From Actinomycetota bacterium (GTDB taxonomy: Bacteria > Actinomycetota > Thermoleophilia > Miltoncostaeales > Miltoncostaeaceae), in the NCBI GenBank assembly GCA_947475125.1, contig CANJMX010000003.1, positions 1 to 34,218 on the forward strand: 34,218 nucleotides of DNA, given 5' to 3'. The position numbers and the translations under genes are program-made. The notes under the pieces were generated by a model, which did not search any database, had not been told where the DNA came from, and was given only the letters and a program-made list of their open reading frames with translations. Below are positions 21,063 through 28,543 of this stretch, in pieces; the stretch's first letter is position 1; each line of letters opens with the position of its first letter.

Positions 21063-22291
21063 GAGGCCCCTTTCGCGGGCTCGTAATGCTCATCCACATA
21101 TCGCTCGACCATCGCGATGAAATCCTCGGCAAGGTGTGGCCCCTCGAGGGTGGTCACCTTCTCGCCGTCAACGTACACCGGTGCGCGCGGCTCCTCGCCC
21201 GTCCCCGGGAGACTGATGCCGATGTCGGCTGCGCGACTCTCCCCCGGGCCGTTCACGATGCACCCCATCACCGCAACGTGAAGATTCTCCACGCCGGGAC
21301 GGTCCACGCGCCACACATCCATCCGGGCGTCCAAGTGCCCCTGAATTGACTGGGCAAGCTCCTGAAACACACTGGAGGTGGTGCGCCCGCAGCCTGGGCA
21401 GGCCGTGACATCGGGGCGGAAGCTTCGAAGGCCAAGACTCTGCAGGATGTCAAGGCAGGCGCTCACCTCAAGCGTGCGGTCGCCCCCGGGCTCGGGAGTG
21501 AGGCTCGCGCGGATGGTGTCGCCGATCCCCGCCTCCAGCAACACCGAAAGCGCGGCGGTGGTGGCGATGATGCCCTTCGATCCCATACCGGCCTCGGTGA
21601 GCCCAAGATGCAGCGGGTAGTCCGACTGCGCGGCGAGTGCGCGGTACACGGCCACCATGTCGGGCAGACGGCTCACCTTGCACGACACCACAATGCGGTC
21701 ATGCGGCAGCCCGATCTCCTCGGCAGCAGCAGCGGAGTCCAGCGCGCTTCGCACCATGGCGTCCCGCAGCACATCGCCGCCTGCCATCGGCGCGGGCAAG
21801 GCCGCGTTCTGCTCCATCAGGGCATCCATCAGCTCCGGGTCGAGCGAGCCGGCGTTGACCCCAATGCGAATGGGCTTGCCGTGCGCAATCGCAGCCTCGA
21901 TCATGGTCGCGAAGTTGCGGTCGTGCCGCGCCCCCCTCCCCACGTTCCCGGGGTTGATCCGGAACTTCGCCAGCGCCTGTGCGGTCTCTGGAAACTCCTG
22001 GAGAAGCGTGTGTCCGTTGAAGTGGAAGTCGCCCACGATGGGCACCTCGACGCCATGTACATCGCGAAGGCGCGCCACGATCTCGGGCACCTGCGCTGCC
22101 GCATCACGGTTGTTTACGGTGATGCGCACGATCTCCGACCCGGCGTGCGCCAGTTCGGCCACCTGCAGCGCCGTACCCGCAGCGTCCTTCGTATCGGTGT
22201 TCGTCATCGACTGCACAACCACCGGGGCGTCGCCACCAATGACGACGTCGCCCACATGGCACTGCACGCTTGCTCGACGGGGGCTACTCAC
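21059..22291 (-). CDS. ispG: 4-hydroxy-3-methylbut-2-enyl diphosphate synthase
   Basis: 410 residues. VQSMTNTDTKD near the N-terminus, GDFHFNGHTLL, FRINPGNVG and RIGVNAGSLD are family blocks of the TIM barrel. The [4Fe-4S] cysteines are in TACPGCGRT and MGCIVNGPGE. It catalyses the sixth MEP-pathway step, reducing MEcPP to HMBPP. GTG 22291 is chosen because SSPRRASVQCHVG matches the normal N-terminus; the longer frame to 22441 lies inside rseP and reads as noise. It follows rseP after 19 bases and overlaps proS. dxr, two genes upstream, is the second step of the same pathway. Confidence 0.96.
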   Translation of the reverse strand: MSSPRRASVQCHVGDVVIGGDAPVVVQSMTNTDTKDAAGTALQVAELAHAGSEIVRITVNNRDAAAQVPEIVARLRDVHGVEVPIVGDFHFNGHTLLQEFPETAQALAKFRINPGNVGRGARHDRNFATMIEAAIAHGKPIRIGVNAGSLDPELMDALMEQNAALPAPMAGGDVLRDAMVRSALDSAAAAEEIGLPHDRIVVSCKVSRLPDMVAVYRALAAQSDYPLHLGLTEAGMGSKGIIATTAALSVLLEAGIGDTIRASLTPEPGGDRTLEVSACLDILQSLGLRSFRPDVTACPGCGRTTSSVFQELAQSIQGHLDARMDVWRVDRPGVENLHVAVMGCIVNGPGESRAADIGISLPGTGEEPRAPVYVDGEKVTTLEGPHLAEDFIAMVERYVDEHYEPAKGAS

Positions 22292-22310
22292 GGGGCGGGA
22301 GTCTATCCCG

Positions 22311-23399
22311 CTACTTGAAGGTGAAGCCACCGCCCACAATCTTGCCGATGTCGTTCTGCACAGCGAACACGAACACGATGAGGATGAGCGCCCAGCCAAC
22401 CATGCCTGCCCGCTCATACACCTTGGTGCTGATGGGAGCACCCTTTATCTTCTCGAGCACCGCGAACAGGATATGGCCGCCGTCGAGCGGGAAGATGGGC
22501 AAGAGATTGAAGATGGCGAGCACGAGGCTGATGACACCGATGAACCAGATGACATTGGTGAATCCGCTGGAGGCCACCTGGTTGTAGGCGGCTCCGATCG
22601 CGACGACTGAACCCACCTGCTCGCGGGCCTCAGAGCTGCTGAAGAGGCTTCCAATACCGCGCACATTCGCATCGACGAGTTCCCACACCTGGGATCCCGC
22701 ACTCGTGACGCCGCCAAGCGGACCCGCAGATACACGTGGACCGGCGATCTCGTTGAGACCGACGCCGATCCGGCCAATGGTCTGGCCGCCCACCTCGGTG
22801 GCCGTCGGTACGACGCGTCGTGTGATGACTGTGGGCGAGTCGCCGTGCACGAATCGCACCACCACCGGCTGGCCCGGATTCGAGCGAACCGCATTCAGCG
22901 CGTCAAGGGCGGTGCTCTCTCTGGTGGCGCTGATGCCGTTGACCGAGACGATGCGGTCACCCGCAACCATTCCAATGCTCGCGGCTGGCGCCCCGGGCTT
23001 CACATCCTGTACGCCGATTCCGCCGAATCCGGGCACACCGATCCAGAAGTACAGAACGAAGCAGAGGAACGCGACGACGAGATTCACGGCGGGGCCGGCG
23101 GCGATGACCACGATCTTCTTCCACGTCTTCGCCGCGTAGTACGCACGCGGAACCATCTCCGGCGCCAGCTCCTCGTCTCGGCTCATCCCGGAGATGCGCA
23201 CGTACCCGCCAAGCGGAAGCCAGCCGATGCCGTACTCGGTCTCGCCCCGCGTAAACTTGGCCACGGGCCTCCCGAAGAAGATCGAGAAACGCTCGACGCG
23301 CATCCCGCACCACTTCGCGGCCACCATGTGTCCCGCCTCGTGCACGAGCACAAGAAACATGAGCACCAGCACGAACTCGACGATGTTGACCCCGAGCAT
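22311..23399 (-). CDS. rseP: Site-2 protease RseP/Rip1 (M50)
   Basis: 362 residues. HEAGH at 20-24 in the first membrane helix is the zinc site; GIGWLPLGGYVRISG is the membrane beta-loop; IAAGPAVNLVVAF starts the second helix. A PDZ domain covers about 115-195 (PGAPAASIGMVAGDRIVSVNG), and FNLLPIFPLDGGH supplies the Asp ligand in the third helix. It performs intramembrane cleavage of regulated substrates such as anti-sigma factors. Its ATG overlaps the dxr stop by one base (TGATG). One PDZ domain, as in actinobacterial Rip1, rather than the two of E. coli RseP. Confidence 0.95.
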   Translation of the reverse strand: MLGVNIVEFVLVLMFLVLVHEAGHMVAAKWCGMRVERFSIFFGRPVAKFTRGETEYGIGWLPLGGYVRISGMSRDEELAPEMVPRAYYAAKTWKKIVVIAAGPAVNLVVAFLCFVLYFWIGVPGFGGIGVQDVKPGAPAASIGMVAGDRIVSVNGISATRESTALDALNAVRSNPGQPVVVRFVHGDSPTVITRRVVPTATEVGGQTIGRIGVGLNEIAGPRVSAGPLGGVTSAGSQVWELVDANVRGIGSLFSSSEAREQVGSVVAIGAAYNQVASSGFTNVIWFIGVISLVLAIFNLLPIFPLDGGHILFAVLEKIKGAPISTKVYERAGMVGWALILIVFVFAVQNDIGKIVGGGFTFK

Positions 23400-24499
23400 C
23401 AGGCCACCCCTGCGCCAGCAGCCACGACTCTGGCGCGCGCATCGGCGTCCAGTACGGCCTCAAGCGTGTCGGCCGGCTCTGCCGGGACTGCATTCAGCGC
23501 AGCCTCCACCGCTTCTGGGATGCCCATGAAGCCGACGCGGCCGTCCAGGAACGCAGCCACCGCAACCTCGTTCGCGGCATTCAGGATTGCCGGCGCCGTA
23601 CCGCCCACGATCCCGGCCTCGCGCGCCAGGCGCAGGCATGGGAACGCAACGGGATCGGGTTCCTCGAACGACAACGCCATTCCGGCCAGCGGCATCTGGG
23701 CGCGTGCCGGAGGGGCCGCCGGCCAGCGCAGCGCATGACCGATGGGAACCCGCATGTCGGGCGGCCCCATGTGGGCGATCAGGCTCCCATCGTCCAGCCG
23801 CACCATCGCGTGGATGGTGGACTGCGGATGCACCACGACCTCGATCTGGTCATAGGTCAGGCCGAACAGGTGGTGCGCTTCAATGACCTCAAGGCCCTTG
23901 TTCATCATCGTTGCCGAGTCGATGGTGATCTTGGCGCCCATCGTCCATGTGGGATGCGCGAGGGCATCTGTGGGCCTCACATCGCGGAGTTCGTCGGCGG
24001 TGCGACCCCTGAACGGCCCGCCCGATGCCGTGAGGACTGCCCGCGCAACACGCCCGGGATCGAGGCCCTCCAGCAGCTGGAACAGGGCGGAGTGCTCGCT
24101 GTCCACTGGCACCAGCATCGCGCCGGTCCTCGCACGCACGGCGGCGACCAGGTCGCCACCGGCCACAAGGCTCTCTTTGTTTGCGAGCGCCACCGGAATA
24201 CCCCGCTCCAAGGCCGCCAGCGTCGGGGGCAGGCCTGCCGCCCCGACGAGGGCGTTCAAGACGATGTCGGGCGCGGACGCCTCGATGAGCGCCGCGAAGT
24301 CGCTGGACGGCGGAACTGAACCGCCGCCGACCGCCGCGGAGGTCGCGCTGACTGCGCGCTCCGATGCCTGACGCAGCATCTCATCGACCCGGGAGCCGCA
24401 CGCAAGGCCGGTACACACCATGTCATCGGCACTGTCAATGACATCGAGTGCCTGCACCCCAATTGAACCGGTGCTTCCGAGGATGAGGATGCGCTTCAC
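23399..24499 (-). CDS. dxr: 1-deoxy-D-xylulose 5-phosphate reductoisomerase
   Basis: 366 residues, slightly shorter than the usual ~390 because the loop after the first Rossmann helices is trimmed. NADPH motif GSTGSIGVQALDV at the N-terminus; ALANKESLVAGG, VDSEHSALFQ, TASGGPFRG, GAKITIDSATMMNKGLEVIEAHHLFG (split motifs GAKITIDSA and MMNKGLEVIEA) and VHPQSTIHAMV are the catalytic blocks. Second step of the MEP pathway. GTG 24499 gives the correct N-terminus (MKRILILGS); TACCTT seven bases upstream may be its promoter. It overlaps rseP by one base. The upstream M42 gene ends 57 bases before. Confidence 0.95.
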   Translation of the reverse strand: MKRILILGSTGSIGVQALDVIDSADDMVCTGLACGSRVDEMLRQASERAVSATSAAVGGGSVPPSSDFAALIEASAPDIVLNALVGAAGLPPTLAALERGIPVALANKESLVAGGDLVAAVRARTGAMLVPVDSEHSALFQLLEGLDPGRVARAVLTASGGPFRGRTADELRDVRPTDALAHPTWTMGAKITIDSATMMNKGLEVIEAHHLFGLTYDQIEVVVHPQSTIHAMVRLDDGSLIAHMGPPDMRVPIGHALRWPAAPPARAQMPLAGMALSFEEPDPVAFPCLRLAREAGIVGGTAPAILNAANEVAVAAFLDGRVGFMGIPEAVEAALNAVPAEPADTLEAVLDADARARVVAAGAGVA

Positions 24500-24506
24500 G
24501 CGTTCG

Positions 24507-24512
24507 AAGGTA
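24507..24512 (-). promoter_or_regulatory. Candidate -10 element for dxr
   Basis: TACCTT on the minus strand, seven bases before GTG 24499, so the transcript would start one base before the start codon. Confidence 0.4.
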
Positions 24513-24556
24513 TCACCGGGCACGGGCGATCCCACCCGTACGAGGCCCCTCCGGAC

Positions 24557-25588
24557 CTACGGAGAGAGAAGAGACTCTGCGGTCTCGCAGAAGGCCACCA
24601 CGAGGTCCACAGACGCATCGAGGTCGGCCGGATGGCAGGTCTCGACCACCTGGTGCACGTACCGCGTGGGGATCGAGACGCACCCTGCCAGGGCCCCATC
24701 GCCCGACAGCTGGAGCTCGCGGGTGTCGGTACCCCCTCGCGACATGATCTCCATCTGGAAGGGAATCTCCCGCGCCTCGGCCACCTCGACCAAATGGTCC
24801 ACCACCCGACGGGGCACAATCACCCCCGAGTCGTACACCTTGATAGCGGTCCCCTCCCCCACCCTCGTGATGCGCTCATGGGGCTTGGCACCCGGCCCAT
24901 CATTGGCCAGGGTGATGTCGATGGCCAGACCGATGTCGGGGCGCACCCGCGCCGCGGCCACACGCGCGCCGCGCAGGCCGACCTCCTCCTGCGTCGTGGC
25001 CACAGCAACCACCTCGCACGTATGGTCCCGAAGCCGCCGAATGGCTTCGAGCATCACGTAGAGCCCCGCCCGGTTGTCGAGGCTTTTACAGGTGATGAGG
25101 TCGCCGAGCGGGGCAAGGGTGCGCTCGCGGGTAACGGCGTCACCCTGGCGCACGATCTCCCGCACACGATCGGCCGGCAGGCCGACATCAATGTAGAAGT
25201 CCTCGGCCTTGGGGAGCCGCTTGCGCTCCTCGTCGCTCATGATGTGAATGGGCTTGCTGCCCATCACGCCGAGCACATCCTCACGGCCGTGGATGATCAC
25301 CCGCTGCGCCACGAGGGTCTTTGGGTCGAAGCCCCCCAGAGTGACGACGCGGATAAACCCCTCGTCGTCGATATGGCTCACCAGAAAGCCGAGCTCATCC
25401 ATGTGTGCGGCGAGCATCACGCGCGGCCCGCCACCCCCTTTGCGCACACCCACAACGCTGCCCATCGGGTCAACGCTGATGTCGTCAACGTGCGGGGTCA
25501 TCTCTGCGATGACCAACTCGCGGATGCGGTCCTCGCGCCCGGGGGCTCCAGGGGTCTCGCACAGGCGGGCAAGAAGGGGAAGGTCCAT
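24557..25588 (-). CDS. M42 family metallo-aminopeptidase
   Basis: 343 residues, normal length. Two-metal ligands by position: H62 in AAHMDELG, bridging D171 in SLDNRAG, catalytic E201/E202 in TTQEEVG, D224 in AIDIT, and the last His in YVHQVVE. These are tetrahedral (TET-like) aminopeptidases, also annotated endoglucanase M or glutamyl aminopeptidase; substrate preference is not readable. TAGGAT lies exactly six bases before ATG 25588, so it probably has its own leaderless promoter although it sits between cdsA and dxr. This gene is not part of the usual cdsA-dxr cluster and looks inserted. Confidence 0.94.
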   Translation of the reverse strand: MDLPLLARLCETPGAPGREDRIRELVIAEMTPHVDDISVDPMGSVVGVRKGGGGPRVMLAAHMDELGFLVSHIDDEGFIRVVTLGGFDPKTLVAQRVIIHGREDVLGVMGSKPIHIMSDEERKRLPKAEDFYIDVGLPADRVREIVRQGDAVTRERTLAPLGDLITCKSLDNRAGLYVMLEAIRRLRDHTCEVVAVATTQEEVGLRGARVAAARVRPDIGLAIDITLANDGPGAKPHERITRVGEGTAIKVYDSGVIVPRRVVDHLVEVAEAREIPFQMEIMSRGGTDTRELQLSGDGALAGCVSIPTRYVHQVVETCHPADLDASVDLVVAFCETAESLLSP

Positions 25589-25594
25589 GGCCCG

Positions 25595-25600
25595 ATCCTA
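25595..25600 (-). promoter_or_regulatory. -10 element, predicted leaderless start of the M42 peptidase
   Basis: TAGGAT on the minus strand, six bases (CGGGCC), then ATG 25588. Confidence 0.5.
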
Positions 25601-25611
25601 CGCGGAGGCGA

Positions 25612-26400
25612 TCAGAAGATCAGCCATACGGTCACCAGATACGTCCCGAGTGACGCGAACAGCAGCGAATCGAATCGGTCCAGCACTCCGCCGTGTCCCA
25701 TCAGGATCCGGCCCGAGTCCTTCACCCCGGCGTCGCGCTTGATCATCGACTCAAACAGATCGCCGATGAAGGCAGTGAGGCAGATGACGACCCCCACGAC
25801 GAGCGACTGCCAGCCGTTGATCCAGTCCATGTACAGGCCAGCCACGAACACACCGAGGGTGCCGCCGACCAGGCCGGTGATGAATCCCTCCCACGTCTTG
25901 TTGGGTGACGTCCGCGGTGCGATTGGCCGTGATCCCCACAGCTTGCCGCCGAAGTACGAGAACGTGTCAAACATCCACACGCCGACGAGAAGATTGACGA
26001 TGACACCGGCGCCATCGGGAAGACCGCGCATGAGCACGAGTACGCCAACCGGGAATGCGATGTACATGGCGCCGAAGAGGGTCATCCCCACGCGCAGGGT
26101 GATCTCCTCGCGGTTGGACAGGCGAAGTGCCGCGAGCGCCGCGAACAGAAGCCCCAGAGCGAGCGCCAGGATGATGGCCCGCTCCGACGGCGTCACCCAG
26201 AGCGCCAGCAACACTGTGGCAACCGCAGTGGCGTATCCCGCCGCCCGCAATGGCATGAACGCGGCGGTGAGCGCATAGAACTCAAAGAGCGCACCGATTG
26301 CGACTGCCAGTGCGAAGAGGGCGAAGACCGGGCCCCCGAGCGCGACCGCCAGAAGAATGATCGCGATGCCCGGGATTGCCACGAGGAGGCGGCTGGTCAT
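25612..26400 (-). CDS. cdsA: Phosphatidate cytidylyltransferase
   Basis: 262 residues with about eight membrane helices. WMFDTFSYFGGKLWG and SPNKTWEGFITGLVGG are family blocks, and the signature near the C-terminus reads SMIKRDAGVKDSG then GHGGVLDRFDSLL. It makes CDP-diacylglycerol from phosphatidate and CTP, the substrate of pgsA elsewhere in the window. Its ATG overlaps the uppS stop by four bases. A gap of 23 bases follows, containing the -10 of the M42 gene. Confidence 0.96.
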   Translation of the reverse strand: MTSRLLVAIPGIAIILLAVALGGPVFALFALAVAIGALFEFYALTAAFMPLRAAGYATAVATVLLALWVTPSERAIILALALGLLFAALAALRLSNREEITLRVGMTLFGAMYIAFPVGVLVLMRGLPDGAGVIVNLLVGVWMFDTFSYFGGKLWGSRPIAPRTSPNKTWEGFITGLVGGTLGVFVAGLYMDWINGWQSLVVGVVICLTAFIGDLFESMIKRDAGVKDSGRILMGHGGVLDRFDSLLFASLGTYLVTVWLIF

Positions 26401-27155
26401 CGCTTGCCAAACCGCCGGTCGCGGGACGCGTAGTCGGCGAACGCGGCCGCGAGATCATCACGTCCGAAGTCCGGCCACATCTGGTCGGAGAACACCAGCT
26501 CGGCGTACGCGGACTGCCACAGCAGGAAGTTCGAAAGCCGCTGCTCCCCACTGGTGCGGATGATCAGTTCCGGGTCCCGGAGGTCGGCGGCGTACATGTA
26601 GTTCCCGAAATCCGAGTCCGGGGCGTCGGGGCCGGCCTCTGCCGCGAACCGGCGGGCGGCATCGACGATCTCGGCGCGGCCGCCATAGTTCATCGCGATA
26701 AACAGGCGCATGCGGGTGTTCCCGGCCGTCACCGTCTCAGCCCGCGCGATCTTCTCAAGCAGCGGCGCATCAAGGGCGGACAGGCGTCCGATAAAGCGGA
26801 TGGACACCCCCTCCTCGTGCAGGTCCGGGACCTCCCGATCGATGAGATCCGAGAAGAGCCCCATCAGATCGTCAACCTCATCGCTCGGGCGCGACCAGTT
26901 CTCGGTCGAGAACGAGAAGACAGTCAGATCCTGCACCCCAAGGTCTCCGGCGGCCCGAACCACCTCCCTCAGTGCCCTGGCCCCCGCGCGATGCCCCGCA
27001 GCGACTGGCAGGCCGTGCTGCTGGGCCCACCGCCCGTTGCCGTCCATGATGATCCCCACTGATCGGGGAACGCGACCGATGGGAACCATTGGCCGGTCGT
27101 CGTGGCGACGACTGAGGGCAGTGCGGGCGGCCCGGAGGCGTGAGAGGAGCGTCAC
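26397..27155 (-). CDS. uppS: Isoprenyl transferase (cis-prenyl / undecaprenyl diphosphate synthase family)
   Basis: 252 residues. The catalytic D38 lies in IIMDGNGRWA (35-44); GHRAGARALREV, TVFSFSTENWSRP, FIGRLSAL, NYGGRAEIVDA and IRTSGEQRLSNFLLWQSAYAE (read as IRTSGEQRLSNF and LLWQSAYAE) complete the family pattern. It condenses IPP units in cis to make the polyprenyl carrier for cell-wall synthesis, using precursors from the MEP genes downstream. GTG 27155 has AGGA about eight bases upstream. It overlaps cdsA by four bases. Confidence 0.96.
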   Translation of the reverse strand: MTLLSRLRAARTALSRRHDDRPMVPIGRVPRSVGIIMDGNGRWAQQHGLPVAAGHRAGARALREVVRAAGDLGVQDLTVFSFSTENWSRPSDEVDDLMGLFSDLIDREVPDLHEEGVSIRFIGRLSALDAPLLEKIARAETVTAGNTRMRLFIAMNYGGRAEIVDAARRFAAEAGPDAPDSDFGNYMYAADLRDPELIIRTSGEQRLSNFLLWQSAYAELVFSDQMWPDFGRDDLAAAFADYASRDRRFGKR

Positions 27156-27180
27156 TGGCCCGTTCCTGCGGTCTGGAAGG

Positions 27181-27198
27181 TGACGGCGGGTGCCGTCA
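27181..27198 (-). terminator. Hairpin across the frr stop codon
   Basis: TGACGGC and GCCGTCA form a perfect 7-bp stem with a 4-base loop; the frr TGA is inside the stem. It lies in the 40-base frr-uppS gap. No U tract, so it may be an attenuator or mRNA-stabilising hairpin rather than a full terminator. Confidence 0.4.
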
Positions 27199-27750
27199 GA
27201 CCTCCATGATCTCCGCTTCCTTGCGGGCGAGCATCTCGTCCACGGCCTTCACCTCGGCGTCAGTGAGCTTCTGCACTTCGTCCTGCGCCCTGCCGAGATC
27301 GTTCTTGGACACCTCGCCGTCCTTCTCGGCACGCTTCATTTCGTTCAAAACATCGCGGCGCACATTGCGCACGGCCACGCGGGATTCCTCGGCCATGCGA
27401 TGCGCCACCTTGACCAGCTCCTTGCGGCGCTCCTCGGTGAGCTGCGGCAGCGGCAGGCGGATCGTGGTGCCGTCGTTGCTCGGGTTCAGGCCGAGGTCGG
27501 ACTCCATGATCGCCCGCTCAATGTCCGTCATCATCGTCTTGTCGAACGGCTGCACCGTGATAAGGCGGGCCTCAGGCGCGTGAATCTTGGCGAGCTGCGT
27601 CAGCGGGGTCATCGCCCCATACGCGTTCACGTTGATTCGGTCGAGCAGCGCGGTGCTCGCGCGTCCGGTCCGCAGGGCCGAGAACTCGTTGGACAAGTTC
27701 TTGGTCGCGCCCTCCATACGGCGCTTGGCGTCCTCGATGCGCTCCTTCAT
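27196..27750 (-). CDS. frr: Ribosome recycling factor
   Basis: 184 residues, the standard length. The three-helix bundle is clear: MKERIEDAKRRMEG, then EFSALRTGRASTALLDRI, the beta domain LITVQPFDKTMMTDIERAI and LGLNPSNDGTTIRLPLPQLTEERR (read as LGLNPSNDG and IRLPLPQLTEERR), and the last helix ending DEMLARKEAEIMEV. With EF-G it splits post-termination ribosomes. ATG 27750 has GGAGGG and AAGG upstream and begins one base after the pyrH stop; the longer frame to 27870 is inside pyrH and is rejected. Confidence 0.97.
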   Translation of the reverse strand: MKERIEDAKRRMEGATKNLSNEFSALRTGRASTALLDRINVNAYGAMTPLTQLAKIHAPEARLITVQPFDKTMMTDIERAIMESDLGLNPSNDGTTIRLPLPQLTEERRKELVKVAHRMAEESRVAVRNVRRDVLNEMKRAEKDGEVSKNDLGRAQDEVQKLTDAEVKAVDEMLARKEAEIMEV

Positions 27751-27751
27751 G

Positions 27752-28543
27752 TCAAGCCTTCCCTCCGGCTGTCGCCGGGCTGCTGACCACTGTGCCCACA
27801 TGCTCTCCGCTGAGGATTCGGGCGAGGTTGCCCTCCTCCTGCATGTTGAACACCAGGAGTGGCAGATCATTGTCCATGCAAAGGGTGAGTGCGGTGGTGT
27901 CCATCACCTTGAGGCCACGCTCGATGGCCTCCATGTGCGTGATGCGGGGAATGAGGGTTGCCGATGGATCCTCGCGGGGGTCGGCGCTCATCACGCCCTC
28001 GACGTTGTTCTTGCCCATCAGAATGCAGGCGGCGCTGATCTCAAGCGCCCGGAGGGCGGCCGTGGTGTCGGTCGTGAAGAACGGATTCCCCGTGCCGGCC
28101 GCGAAGATCACAACGCGCTTCTTCTCAAGATGTCGAATCGCCCGGCGCCGGATATAGGGCTCGGCGACCTCCTGCATGGCGATGGCCGACTGAATACGGG
28201 TGGTGAGGTCGAGCTTCTCGAGGGCATCCTGAATCGCCAAGGCATTCAGCATGGTGGCGATCATGCCCATGTAGTCGGCAGTGGCGCGGTCCATGCCGCT
28301 GGCGGCGCCCATCACCCCGCGGAAGATATTGCCGGCCCCCACCACGATGGCGACCTCTATCCCGCGGTCATGTACGTCGCGCACCTCGCGGGCGACACCG
28401 CTGATGCGGTCAGGGTCAATTCCATACCCCTGATCGCCCATGAGCGCCTCACCCGAGAGCTTGAGCAGCACACGGGAAAAGTTCGCCGGGTCGAGGCGCC
28501 CCGGGCTACCCGGGGCGCCGTCGGTCTGGTCGCTACTCGCCAA
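27752..28543 (-). CDS. pyrH: UMP kinase
   Basis: 263 residues from TTG 28543. Family blocks: RVLLKLSGEALMG, VVGAGNIFRG, DYMGMIATMLNALAIQDALE (split DYMGMIATM and NALAIQDALE), RRAIRHLEKKRVVIFAAGTGNPFFTTDT (read as RRAIRHLEK and FAAGTGNPFFTTDT), and MDTTALTLCMDNDLPLLVF. It phosphorylates UMP to UDP. The start is uncertain: no ATG or GTG precedes the first strand; TTG 28543 overlaps tsf by 11 bases and gives a plausible 25-residue lead, while GTG at RVLL would truncate the first strand. A perfect 11-bp hairpin covers codons 9-17 of this lead. Confidence 0.93.
   Translation of the reverse strand: MASSDQTDGAPGSPGRLDPANFSRVLLKLSGEALMGDQGYGIDPDRISGVAREVRDVHDRGIEVAIVVGAGNIFRGVMGAASGMDRATADYMGMIATMLNALAIQDALEKLDLTTRIQSAIAMQEVAEPYIRRRAIRHLEKKRVVIFAAGTGNPFFTTDTTAALRALEISAACILMGKNNVEGVMSADPREDPSATLIPRITHMEAIERGLKVMDTTALTLCMDNDLPLLVFNMQEEGNLARILSGEHVGTVVSSPATAGGKA
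28495..28519 (-). repeat. Perfect inverted repeat at the tsf/pyrH junction
   Basis: GGCGCCCCGGG and CCCGGGGCGCC pair over 11 bp with a 3-base loop. It lies 14 bases after the tsf stop and inside the first codons of pyrH if TTG 28543 is used. Calculated by eye; it is the strongest hairpin noticed in the window. Confidence 0.9.

Noticed and set aside
22292..22441. 50-residue N-terminal extension of ispG
   Set aside because: It lies inside rseP in another frame, is Ser/Cys-rich noise, and GTG 22291 gives the normal IspG N-terminus.
24632..26278. 548-codon plus-strand open frame across the M42 and cdsA genes
   Set aside because: It lies antisense to two well-conserved genes and has no recognisable domain or start signal; long shadow frames are expected at high GC.
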